Assembly (NCBI GenBank): GCA_035574915.1
Contig: DATLYJ010000046.1
Coordinates: 1-57,094 of the forward strand
Origin: Dehalococcoidia bacterium
GTDB taxonomy: Bacteria; Chloroflexota; Dehalococcoidia; DSTF01; WHTK01
Direction: 5' to 3'
Length of the DNA: 57,094 nt
In this document: positions 44,139-52,168 of the stretch, in pieces
Layout: every line of letters begins with the position of its first letter
Numbering within the stretch: the first letter of the stretch is position 1
The notes under the pieces: model-generated
Database searches by the model: none
The model's input: the letters and a program-made list of their open reading frames with translations, nothing else
Told to the model about the DNA's origin: nothing
Program-made: the position numbers and the translations under genes

Positions 44139-45434
44139 ATGCAGGGTGCGCTCAGCGGCGTGCGGGTGCTTGACTTCAGCGAGTACATAGCCGGGCCGTA
44201 CGCGGGCCAGATGCTCGCTGATATGGGCGCGGACGTGATCAAGGTGGAGCCGCCGCAGGGGGACTTCTGGCGGCTTTCGAATATGATCGCGCCCTCCGAG
44301 AGCCGCGGGTTCATCGGCGTAAACAAGGGCAAGCGCAGCATCTCCATTGACCTGAAGCGCGACGAGGCCCGGGAAGTGCTCCGGCGGGCCGTCTTGCGCT
44401 CTGACGTGCTGCTGCAGAACTACCGGCCGGGCGTCGCTGAACGGCTCGGCCTCGACTACGAGAGCGTGTCGCTGATCAATCCACGCCTCATCTACGTCGA
44501 GAACACGGCTTTCGGGACGGTCGGGCCGTACGCCGGCAAGGCGGGATTCGACCTCGTGTCCCAGGCTATGACGGGGATCATGGCCTATGAGGGCGGCGCC
44601 GGCCTGCCGAGGTCGATCGTGACGACCGCCGTAACGGACATCTCGTCCGGCATGTTCATGGCCTTCGCCGTGGCCAGCGCCCTGTACCAGCGGGAGCGCA
44701 CGGGGAAGGGCCAGAAGATCGAGAACAGCCTGTTCGCCGCCGGCGTGGCAATCCAGTACCGGCCTATGCTCTCCATCGAGGCGCAGGACCGCGAGGCGCG
44801 TGAGCAGCTGCTGCGCGACCTGGAGGAAGGGCGGAAGGCCGGCAAGAGGTACGAGGAGATCCTTGGCGAGCGGCGCCCGGGGCGCCCGCCGAGCGCGGTC
44901 GGGCCCTACTACCGGGCCTACGAGGCCCGCGACGGCTACATGGTGATCGCCTGCCTGAATAACCGACTGCGGCGGGCCGTCCGCGACGTGGTGGGCGTAG
45001 ATGACCCGCGCGTGGATGGCGACGAGTTCGCCGTGATGAGCCTGGGCCCGGAGCGCGCGGCCGAGATCACGGCGGAGATGGAAGCGATCATCGCGACGAA
45101 GAGCGTGGCGGAGTGGTGCGAGGCGTTCGATGCCGTCGGGGTGCCGTGCGGGCCGGTGAGGTTGCCAGCGGAGATGTTCGAGGACGAGCACGTGCGCGTG
45201 AACAACCTCATCGTGGAGCTGGAGCACCCGGTCGTGGGGCCGATCAAGATGGCGAACAGCCCGCTAAAGATGAGCGGCGCGGAGACGGGTGCGAAGTCGG
45301 CATCGCCGGCCCTGGGGCAGCACACGCGGGAGTACCTCGGCGAGCTGGGGTTCGAGGCGGGGGAGATCGAGGCGCTGCTGGCGAGCGGCGTCGTACGGGA
45401 ATGGCGGCCGCGGATTAGCGCGGATTTTCGCTGA
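44139..45434 (+). CDS. CaiB/BaiF family CoA-transferase with altered C-terminus
   Basis: A 431-residue type III CoA-transferase: GALSGVRVLDFSEYIAGPYA at the start, DMGADVIKVEPPQGDFWR, YRPGVAERLGLDYESV and GFDLVSQAMTGIM. The family moves CoA between carboxylic acids. The ATG at 44139 is 5 bases after GGAGG; a TTG six codons earlier is the alternative. The last codons (PRISADFR and stop) are read from the left end of a repeat that also bounds the GxxExxY element, so the original C-terminus has been replaced or extended. Confidence 0.88.
   Translation: MQGALSGVRVLDFSEYIAGPYAGQMLADMGADVIKVEPPQGDFWRLSNMIAPSESRGFIGVNKGKRSISIDLKRDEAREVLRRAVLRSDVLLQNYRPGVAERLGLDYESVSLINPRLIYVENTAFGTVGPYAGKAGFDLVSQAMTGIMAYEGGAGLPRSIVTTAVTDISSGMFMAFAVASALYQRERTGKGQKIENSLFAAGVAIQYRPMLSIEAQDREAREQLLRDLEEGRKAGKRYEEILGERRPGRPPSAVGPYYRAYEARDGYMVIACLNNRLRRAVRDVVGVDDPRVDGDEFAVMSLGPERAAEITAEMEAIIATKSVAEWCEAFDAVGVPCGPVRLPAEMFEDEHVRVNNLIVELEHPVVGPIKMANSPLKMSGAETGAKSASPALGQHTREYLGELGFEAGEIEALLASGVVREWRPRISADFR
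45408..45434 (+). repeat. First copy of the element-end repeat
   Basis: CCGCGGATTAGCGCGGATTT and the following TTCGCTGA are repeated 172 bases later (45580 on). A 13-base stretch, ATGGCGGCCGCGG, also occurs at both 45401-45413 and 45561-45573. Confidence 0.85.
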
Positions 45435-45443
45435 TTGTTCAGG

Positions 45444-45590
45444 ATGGCGAGTGTGAGACTGTCCTATTTCGAAGTCAGGCAGGCCTTTATTGGAGGCGCT
45501 ATGAGGTCCGCAGGCAATTCGGCCCCGGCTTTATCGAGGAGGTTTGTGCCAATGCTTTCGATGGCGGCCGCGGGAATAGCCGCGGATTAG
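45444..45590 (+). pseudogene. Truncated, frameshifted copy of the GxxExxY gene
   Basis: The sequence from the ATG (ATGGCGAGTGTGAGACTG) parallels the intact gene at 45616 through about 115 bases. One base is missing near 45500, compared with GGGTGCGCCTATGAGG in the intact copy, which shifts the frame, and the similarity stops after GCCAATGC (about 45556). Differences are spread along the copy, so this is a decayed duplicate, not a recent one. It reads to a TAG inside the next repeat. Confidence 0.8.
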
Positions 45591-46030
45591 CGCGGATTTT
45601 CGCGGACTGTTCGGGATGGCCAGTGTGAGACTGCCGTACTCCGAGGTCACGCAGGCCATCATTGGGTGCGCCTATGAGGTCCACAGGCAACTGGGCGCGG
45701 GCTTCCTCGAAAAGGTTTATGCCAATGCCCTCAAGATGGAACTCGAAGGCCGATCGCTGGGCGTGGTCGCCGAAGCGGCGATCGACGTCCTCTACAAGGG
45801 ACGCCTCGTTGGAGTCTATTACGCCGATTTGCTGGTTGAGGGCCAGGTAATCTGCGAAGTCAAAGCTGTGCGGGACATATTGCCCGAGCATGAAGCTCAA
45901 CTCATTCACTACCTGAAGGGCACCGCCAGGACAGTTGGGCTTTTGATCAACTTCGGTGGGCCGTCGCTCAAGTTCAAGAGAATGGTCTTCACGCCGGAGC
46001 AAGTCGGCGGAAATCCGCGCTAATCCGTGG
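45580..46030 (+). mobile_element. Putative GxxExxY mini-element bounded by inverted repeats
   Basis: A unit of about 450 bases holding one gene. The left end (45580-45599, CCGCGGATTAGCGCGGATTT) is the reverse complement of the right end (46011-46030, AAATCCGCGCTAATCCGTGG) with one mismatch. The gene nearly fills the space, and its TAA stop (46021-46023) lies inside the right end. A decayed partial copy with the same left end precedes it. There is no transposase, so any movement would need a factor in trans or the encoded nuclease-like protein. Confidence 0.6.
45616..46023 (+). CDS. GxxExxY protein (PD-(D/E)XK-like)
   Basis: A 135-residue protein of the GxxExxY family, named after a motif seen here as GFLEKVY. 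A nuclease-like core follows: Asp in YYADLLVEG, E-x-K in ICEVKAV, and a downstream Gln in QLIHYLK. Family members are widespread, of unknown function, and often found beside short AT-interrupted repeats like the ones here. The gene is followed after 26 bases by an enoyl-CoA hydratase gene. Active-site residues look intact. Confidence 0.85.
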   Translation: MASVRLPYSEVTQAIIGCAYEVHRQLGAGFLEKVYANALKMELEGRSLGVVAEAAIDVLYKGRLVGVYYADLLVEGQVICEVKAVRDILPEHEAQLIHYLKGTARTVGLLINFGGPSLKFKRMVFTPEQVGGNPR

Positions 46031-46049
46031 CCAATACGAGGAGGGTAGG

Positions 46050-46874
46050 GTGAACGACTACGGGGACGTGCTGTACGAGGTGAAGGGGCATGTGGGCGTT
46101 ATCACGCTCAACCGGCCAGAAAAGCTGAACGCGCTGTCCGCTGCACTGACGGCGGGGATGGCGAAGGCGCTGACCGACGCGCAGGAGGACGACGAGGTGC
46201 GCGTGGTCATCGTGACCGGCGCCGGGCGCGGGTTCTGTTCGGGGGCGGACCTGACGCCGCCGAGCGGCAGGACGCTGGCTGACGGGCCGGCGGGGACACC
46301 CGAGCGGCCACCATCGATCGCTGACAGGCGGTACAACCTGCGAGGGGTGCAGAAGGTCGGACGGGCGGTGCTGGGCCTCGACAAGCCCTATATCGCGGCG
46401 GTGAACGGGCCGGCAGCCGGTGCGGGGATGGACCTGGCATCGATGGCGGACATCCGCTTCGCGGCGAAGGACGCGCGCTTCACCCAGGCGTACACCCGCA
46501 ACGCTATCGTCCCCGGGAACGGCGGCTGCTACTTCCTGCCACGGATCGTTGGCATGGCAAAGGCGCTGGAGTTGCTCTGGACGAGCCGGACGTTCGACGC
46601 CGACGAGGCGCTCGCGATCGGCTACGTGAGCCGCGTCGTCGAGACGGAGCGGCTGATGGAGGAGACGATGGCCTTCGCGGAGGAACTTGCGGCGGGGCCG
46701 CCGGTGGCCATCCAGTACATCAAGCAATTGGCGTACAAGTCGCAGCAAGTGGACCTCGATACCTCGCTGCGAATGGCGCAGTGGCTGCAGACGATCGCGT
46801 CGGCGACCGAGGACGCGCGGGAAGGTCCGCGCGCGTTCCGTGAGAAGCGCGCGCCGCAATTTCAGGGCAGATGA
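46050..46874 (+). CDS. Enoyl-CoA hydratase/isomerase family protein
   Basis: A 274-residue crotonase-fold protein: GVITLNRPEKLNALSAALTA near the start, oxyanion-hole loops GAGRGFCSGADL and NGPAAGAGMDLASMADIRFA. The Glu that would serve as catalytic base at the end of the second loop is not conserved in the usual place (AYTRNAIVPGNGGCYFLPRI), so the activity may be isomerase- or hydrolase-like rather than classic hydration. The GTG start at 46050 follows GAGGAGGG. The upstream CoA-transferase, now separated by the GxxExxY unit, may once have been its direct neighbour. Confidence 0.88.
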   Translation: MNDYGDVLYEVKGHVGVITLNRPEKLNALSAALTAGMAKALTDAQEDDEVRVVIVTGAGRGFCSGADLTPPSGRTLADGPAGTPERPPSIADRRYNLRGVQKVGRAVLGLDKPYIAAVNGPAAGAGMDLASMADIRFAAKDARFTQAYTRNAIVPGNGGCYFLPRIVGMAKALELLWTSRTFDADEALAIGYVSRVVETERLMEETMAFAEELAAGPPVAIQYIKQLAYKSQQVDLDTSLRMAQWLQTIASATEDAREGPRAFREKRAPQFQGR

Positions 46875-47009
46875 GGCGCGGCTGGCCGATGGTGTAGAAG
46901 CCAGGATCCGCCGGGCGGATGGCAGCGCGGCGGCGCTTGGGCCTGAAGGCGGGCGGCTTTGGACCGAATGGCACTCGCGGCAGGCCGGCCGGCAGGCGAT
47001 GCTCGGCGC

Positions 47010-47417
47010 ATGAAGGCGTTTCTCCTCCTTGCGCTGCTCACGCTTGCTGCGGCTGCCTGTGGCGGCTCGCCGGCCTCGTCAGTTGACGACCATCTGCACC
47101 TGACGGCCAAAGACAACGGGCGTACCTTCGATATCGCGAAGGGCGGCGAGATCATGGTCGTGCTGTCGAGCAACGCTTCCAGCGGCTTCAGCTGGGCGGT
47201 GCTGGAGCCGCTCCCGGACCAGCTTCGGCTGCAGGGCGAACCGGAGTACGTGCCGCCTCGCGGGGCATCGCCGGCGGCCGGGGCCCCTGGCGAGCAGGTC
47301 TTTACCTTCAGGGCGGCGAAGAGCGGCACTGCCGAGCTCCGCCTCAGCTACCGGCGCCCCTTCGACTCATCAGCAGCCCCGGCCGAGACATTCGCGGCGA
47401 CGATCGTCGTCCGGTAG
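47010..47417 (+). CDS. Chagasin-like (I42) protease-inhibitor lipoprotein
   Basis: A 135-residue exported protein. Residues 1-17 are a signal peptide ending AAAC, fitting lipid attachment. Three chagasin loops can be seen: NASSGFSW (compare NPTTGFxW), GAPGEQVFTF (the GxGG-type loop), and YRRPFD (compare RPW). Chagasin-family inhibitors block papain-like cysteine proteases by wedging these loops into the active site. The bacterial role may be protection from host or own proteases. The ATG at 47010 was set by the signal peptide. Confidence 0.8.
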   Translation: MKAFLLLALLTLAAAACGGSPASSVDDHLHLTAKDNGRTFDIAKGGEIMVVLSSNASSGFSWAVLEPLPDQLRLQGEPEYVPPRGASPAAGAPGEQVFTFRAAKSGTAELRLSYRRPFDSSAAPAETFAATIVVR

Positions 47418-47499
47418 AAGCTGACGAGCGCTCGGGCCTTATCGAACGGTGGGTGGCGGCCCCGCGCGACTGGCACAAGATGGGCCGGCGGGGCTCCTG

Positions 47500-47550
47500 T
47501 ATGATCGATCTACCTGATGCGATGGTTTGCCCCCCAGGCCTTCTCCTGGG
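47500..47550 (+). promoter_or_regulatory. -10 box and leader hairpin before the flavin reductase gene
   Basis: TATGAT (47500-47505) is a good -10 with no clear -35. It is followed by a perfect 7-bp stem, CCCCAGG (47531-47537) and CCTGGGG (47544-47550), with a 6-base loop, then AAGGAG before the ATG at 47585. There is no T tract, so transcript stability or translation control are options. Confidence 0.4.
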
Positions 47551-47584
47551 GTGGCGTCCTCGCAGGGTCTGAAGGAGCTCGCGA

Positions 47585-48121
47585 ATGACATCGAGGCGTG
47601 TGGAGCTTGACCCGGTCGCGGAAGCGCTGGAACAGATGCCTTACGGGCTGTACATCATCGGGTCGAGGGGCGAGGACAACATCAACGGCATGATGGCGGA
47701 CTGGGTGATGCAGGTGTCCTTCCAGCCACGGCTCATCCTGGTGTCACTCGAAAATACGAGCACGACCCTGCGAAACATCCGCCATTCGAAGGTGTTCACG
47801 GTGAACCTGCTGGACTCCGAGAGCAAGGCGCTGGCGGCGAGGTTCTGTCAGCCCCGCGACGCTTCCAAGATCAAGGGACGCTCCGAGGCCGCAAGTCACG
47901 TTATCTACAACAAGTTCGACGGCGTCGACTACTTTGAGGGCGAGCTTACGGGCGTCCCCATACTCGCCGATGCGATGATGTGGCTCGAGTGCGAGCTCGA
48001 GGACGAGGTCGCTGCCGGCGACCACACGCTCGTAATCGGCCGGGTGCTCAGCGGCGAAGTAGTCGACTACAAGAAGGAACCGCTCACGCAGCGGATCCTG
48101 GGCTGGTCCTACGCGGGGTAG
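47585..48121 (+). CDS. Flavin reductase-like FMN-binding protein
   Basis: A 178-residue split-barrel flavoprotein: LEQMPYGLYIIGSRGEDNIN (the FMN-contact GLYI...N-G), WVMQVSFQPRLILVSLENTS, and HTLVIGRVLSGEVVD near the end. The family (DIM6/NTAB, flavin reductase domain) supplies reduced flavin to monooxygenases or acts on its own substrates. The partner is not evident. The alpha/beta hydrolase 140 bases downstream may belong to the same function. Confidence 0.85.
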   Translation: MTSRRVELDPVAEALEQMPYGLYIIGSRGEDNINGMMADWVMQVSFQPRLILVSLENTSTTLRNIRHSKVFTVNLLDSESKALAARFCQPRDASKIKGRSEAASHVIYNKFDGVDYFEGELTGVPILADAMMWLECELEDEVAAGDHTLVIGRVLSGEVVDYKKEPLTQRILGWSYAG

Positions 48122-48263
48122 GAGTGGCCTCGGCGGCGGTGCATGGGTGGTGGTGGCCGGGGGTCGGAAGCCTGCCGCAGCCCCTCATGAGCAGCGGAAA
48201 CGGTAGCCTGCGGTCGTTGCTCGCGTAGAATCGGCGAAGGTTCAGGCCGGAGGAGGCGCCTGC

Positions 48264-49025
48264 ATGGCATACATCGAGCGGGATGGAGTGAAGGTCTACT
48301 ACGAGGCCGAAGGGCAGGGGCCGGCGATCTTGCTCAGCCACGGCTACAGCGCGACCGGGCGCATGTGGCGGGGACAGGTGGCGGCGCTGAAGGACAGCTA
48401 TCGCGTGATCACCTGGGACATGCGGGGCCACGGCGAGACGGACAGTCCGGAAGACCAGTCGCTGTACTCGGAAGAAGTGACGGTGGACGACATGGCGGCG
48501 ATCCTGCGTGAGTGCGGGGTGAGCGAGGCCGTCATCGGCGGGCTCTCGCTCGGCGGATATATGTCGCTGGCCTTCTATCTCAAGTACCCGCAGATGACGC
48601 GCGCCCTGATGCTGTTCGATACGGGGCCCGGCTACCGCAACCCGCAGGGGCGGGAGGCGTGGAACCAGACGGCGTTCCGCCGCGCGGAGCGCCTGGAGCA
48701 GGGCGGGCTCGCGTCCTTGACGGGAGGCGACGAAGTCCGCCAGAGCATGCACCGCTCAGCAGCGGGCCTGGCAAAGGCCGCACGGGGAATGCTGGCTCAG
48801 TTTGACTCGCGGGTAATCGAGTCGCTGGAGTCGATCAAGGTACCGACGCTGGTCCTCGTGGGCGCCAACGACGAGGCATTTCTCCAGGCGACCGACTACA
48901 TGGCGAACAAGATCCCGGGGGCGAAGAAGGTGGTGATCGCGGACGCGGGCCACGCGGCCAACATCCACCAGCCGGCGGCGTTCAACGAGGCGGTGCTGTC
49001 GTTCCTCAGGGAGGCGGGGATCTAA
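48264..49025 (+). CDS. Alpha/beta hydrolase
   Basis: A 253-residue alpha/beta hydrolase. Oxyanion segment ILLSHGYSATG, nucleophile elbow GGLSLGGYMS (Ser near residue 96), acid Asp in VLVGANDEAFL and His in DAGHAANIHQP complete the triad. Fold and length match esterase, lactonase or haloperoxidase-like members. GGAGGAGGCGCCTGC precedes the ATG, and TAGAAT (48226-48231) may be the -10. GGTGGTGGTGGCCGGGGGTC in the upstream gap is another repeat of the lhr kind. Confidence 0.88.
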   Translation: MAYIERDGVKVYYEAEGQGPAILLSHGYSATGRMWRGQVAALKDSYRVITWDMRGHGETDSPEDQSLYSEEVTVDDMAAILRECGVSEAVIGGLSLGGYMSLAFYLKYPQMTRALMLFDTGPGYRNPQGREAWNQTAFRRAERLEQGGLASLTGGDEVRQSMHRSAAGLAKAARGMLAQFDSRVIESLESIKVPTLVLVGANDEAFLQATDYMANKIPGAKKVVIADAGHAANIHQPAAFNEAVLSFLREAGI

Positions 49026-49053
49026 GGGGCGGTCTGCCTGGCTATCGTTCCTA

Positions 49054-49069
49054 CACGTAAATACACGTG
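49054..49069. terminator. Small hairpin between converging genes
   Basis: CACGT (49054-49058) and ACGTG (49065-49069) are inverted arms with a 6-base loop, between the ends of the hydrolase gene and the convergent propeller gene. The stem is short, so the call is weak. Confidence 0.3.
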
Positions 49070-49108
49070 CCCTAGGCTGGCTTATATCTGCAGGCGGCCC
49101 AGGAGGCC

Positions 49109-50176
49109 TTATTCGCGCGTGCGGATGAGTATGAGCTTGTCGGCGCCGGACTCGGCGCCCCAGACTTCGCCGGGGCGGCCTAGTATCTGGCGCACGTTGC
49201 CGTTGGGGCTGGGAAGCGGCAGGACGGTGAACTGCTCGCTGCGGGGGTCGAAGCGCACCATCGCGTTGGCGCCGAAGTCGCTCAGCCAGACGATATCGTC
49301 TTCGTCCACGTAGACCGCGTAGGTCATGGGGTTGGCGCCGGGCAGGCGCCACTGCTTCCACGACTTCGCCCCCGGGTCGTAAACGCTGACCTGTCCCGAG
49401 TTCCACTCGCTCACCCAGATGCGGCCGGAGGAGTCGGACCAGACCCGGCGCGCCCCCTGGTTCGGCGTCGGCGGCTGCACCTGGACGGCGCGGCGAGACT
49501 CGAGGTCGATCTGGGCGATGTGGCTGCCAGCGAGCGAGGCATAGAAGACCTCGCCGCGCGGTGTCGCGGCGATGCCGTAGGGGCCACGGCCGCCGGGCGC
49601 CGAAAAGACCTCGATGTTGCCGCTCCTGGGGTCGAGGCGGCCGTAGACACCGGCCTGGCCGGTGAACCAGAGGATGCCGGCGCGGTCGAAGACCGCGGTG
49701 TTGAGGTTGGTGTTCGGGCGGTCGGGCGGCAGCCGAAAGACGCGCACCTCGTCGGTGACGGGGTCGACGCGGACGATGGCGTTGAGGCCGCCGTCCGTAA
49801 TCCAGGCGGCGCCGTCAGGGCCGGCGATAACCCCATGGGGCGCTGAGCCGGTCCCGAGCTTCACGTGACGCGTGGCCCCGCTGACGGGGTCGAGGATACC
49901 CAGCTCGCCGGTGCGTTGGGCCGTGTACCATACGCGCCCATCCGGCGCGGGCGCGACGTCGTGCGGGCCGGAACCGCGTGGGACGGCGAACTCGACGATG
50001 CGCAGGCGGTCGGGAGGGACCGGCCGGGCAGCCGCGGCCACGGCCGTTGGCGACGGCCTGGCGTCTTCCCCTCGCGCCGGCCGCGACGGCGCGAGGGGAA
50101 TCTCGTCGCCGGCGTCCCCGCAGGCGAGGGCGGCCAGTGCGGCAAAGGCGGCCAGCACGCGGGCGGCGCGTTTCAC
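49109..50176 (-). CDS. Streptogramin-lyase-like beta-propeller lipoprotein
   Basis: A 355-residue protein with a signal peptide ending at a Cys (AALAALACGD), a Pro-rich spacer, then a seven-bladed Vgb-like propeller with repeats such as GSGPHDVAPAPDGRVWYTAQ, GSAPHGVIAGPDGAAWITDG and GRGPYGIAATPRGEVFYASL. Vgb linearises streptogramin B, but most relatives are uncharacterised, and lipid anchoring outside the cell argues against antibiotic resistance here. It is convergent with the hydrolase and followed upstream by a MOSC gene on the same strand. Confidence 0.8.
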   Translation of the reverse strand: MKRAARVLAAFAALAALACGDAGDEIPLAPSRPARGEDARPSPTAVAAAARPVPPDRLRIVEFAVPRGSGPHDVAPAPDGRVWYTAQRTGELGILDPVSGATRHVKLGTGSAPHGVIAGPDGAAWITDGGLNAIVRVDPVTDEVRVFRLPPDRPNTNLNTAVFDRAGILWFTGQAGVYGRLDPRSGNIEVFSAPGGRGPYGIAATPRGEVFYASLAGSHIAQIDLESRRAVQVQPPTPNQGARRVWSDSSGRIWVSEWNSGQVSVYDPGAKSWKQWRLPGANPMTYAVYVDEDDIVWLSDFGANAMVRFDPRSEQFTVLPLPSPNGNVRQILGRPGEVWGAESGADKLILIRTRE

Positions 50177-50263
50177 AGGGAAGACGATACCAGGCCGGGC
50201 GCCGGCGATGTGTTAAGCCGACGGATCAGCGCGCAGCCACGGCGTTGGCGCGAGGCCGCAGGA

Positions 50264-50851
50264 CTACGCGGGGAGCGACGAGGCTGGTCTGGGCAGCCGG
50301 ACGCTGACCTCGTCCCCGGGGCGGATGAGGCCCGGCGCGAGCACGGTGCCCACGACGCCGCGACGACCGAAGGAGGCCTTCACGAAGTAGCGTCGCACGG
50401 CTGGCCCGTAGGTCAGGGAGAGCTCCTCGGCGGCGTTGTCACAGGGGTCGTTCTGGGTGCTCACCTGCAGGCGGCAGCCGCTGGGGAATTCGAGGACCGT
50501 GCCCGGCGTGACGGACGCCAGGTGGATGCCGCGGAGGCGGATGTTCTCGCCCATCTCCCCGAAGGCGAAAGGCGCGACGCCCAGCTCCCGGCAGAAGGCT
50601 TCGACTTCATCGGTCGAGACGGCGGACCACTGGCGCCGGTTGGGGATCGGTCCACCGCTGCGGGAGGAGATACGGGTCTCGCCGGCATGACGGTCGCCCT
50701 CGAAGCCGGCCGGGGCGCAGTAGGCCTGCTCGCGCGGCTCCTTGGCAACGCGGCGGCCGGGCGTGCTGATGCAGACTGCTTCGACGATCACGGGCATATT
50801 GGGTGTAGGGTAGCAGGTCGGGAGCGGCTTCGGGCTCTCGACCGGGATCAT
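50264..50851 (-). CDS. MOSC-domain protein
   Basis: A 195-residue MOSC (molybdenum cofactor sulfurase C-terminal) domain: GFEGDRHAG near residue 50, VSTDEVEAFCRELGV, FGENIRLRG-type core (MGENIRLRGI), and a conserved Cys in NDPCDNAAEEL. The family carries sulfur or oxygen chemistry linked to the molybdenum cofactor (YiiM-like stand-alone members reduce N-hydroxylated compounds). Two starts are possible: ATG 50851 and ATG 50797 (MPVIVEAVCIS). Neither has an SD; the shorter one gives the usual family N-terminus. Confidence 0.8.
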   Translation of the reverse strand: MIPVESPKPLPTCYPTPNMPVIVEAVCISTPGRRVAKEPREQAYCAPAGFEGDRHAGETRISSRSGGPIPNRRQWSAVSTDEVEAFCRELGVAPFAFGEMGENIRLRGIHLASVTPGTVLEFPSGCRLQVSTQNDPCDNAAEELSLTYGPAVRRYFVKASFGRRGVVGTVLAPGLIRPGDEVSVRLPRPASSLPA

Positions 50852-50920
50852 TTGGCTGGGATGGCAAGATAGCGACTGAGGACGCTCGGGTCTCAGCGAC
50901 GCTAGAAGGCGAGGCGGGAT

Positions 50921-51829
<909 letters not shown>

Positions 51830-51923
51830 CAGACGGCACAGCGCGTCTGCAGACGGAGGCGAGAAGTCCGCGGCGATGCCGGACACGGCGTTGCCACATG
51901 TTCGTACGAGAGCCACGTATTCG

Positions 51924-51952
51924 TTGACAACCTTGCGAAGCAGGCCTATGAT
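51924..51952 (+). promoter_or_regulatory. Consensus sigma70 promoter
   Basis: TTGACA (51924-51929) and TATGAT (51947-51952) with a 17-base spacer, the best match to consensus in the window. The predicted start is near 51959, about 210 bases before the ABC transporter gene. Confidence 0.75.
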
Positions 51953-51956
51953 GCGC

Positions 51957-52143
51957 GGGTTCCAAGTCGGCGGCGGCGAGAACCCATGAGCGGCAGCGGC
52001 GTCACTTTGTTCCGTGCGGCCGGGCGCGATGCGTCTGGCGGCGGTCCGCACGCGGGCAGGAGGAGTGTGTCCAGGACGAATACCTGAGTCCAGAGCTCAG
52101 CGAGAGACCCTCCAGCCCACCTGCGCCGCAAGGTGGGCTTTTG
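51957..52143 (+). ncRNA. Unidentified structured leader or small RNA
   Basis: This segment runs from just after a consensus promoter to a terminator-like hairpin, and is followed 25 bases later by the ABC transporter start. GGGTTC (51957-51962) pairs with GAACCC (51980-51985) near its 5' end, and CTGAG/CTCAG arms lie near 52083-52100. A 33-codon open frame (ATG 51986 to TGA 52087) might be a leader peptide but has no SD. It matches no riboswitch class that I can recognise (not T-box, TPP, glycine, guanidine or fluoride by their core motifs). With 51830-51956, which holds only the promoter, it fills the 339-base gap. Confidence 0.5.
52114..52143 (+). terminator. Rho-independent terminator or attenuator
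   Basis: AGCCCACCT (52114-52122) pairs perfectly with AGGTGGGCT (52131-52139) around an 8-base loop and is followed at once by a T run (52139-52142). The position between promoter and ABC genes suggests regulated read-through or the 3' end of a small RNA. Confidence 0.7.
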
Positions 52144-52168
52144 ATTTGCCGGAAGCGAGGCACCAGCC

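Noticed and set aside
49109-50176. Virginiamycin B resistance gene
   Set aside because: The propeller resembles Vgb, but it is an exported lipoprotein and most such proteins are not resistance factors.
51986-52087. A 33-codon gene before the ABC transporter
   Set aside because: It lacks an SD and has no recognisable composition or motif; kept only as a possible leader peptide within the leader entry.
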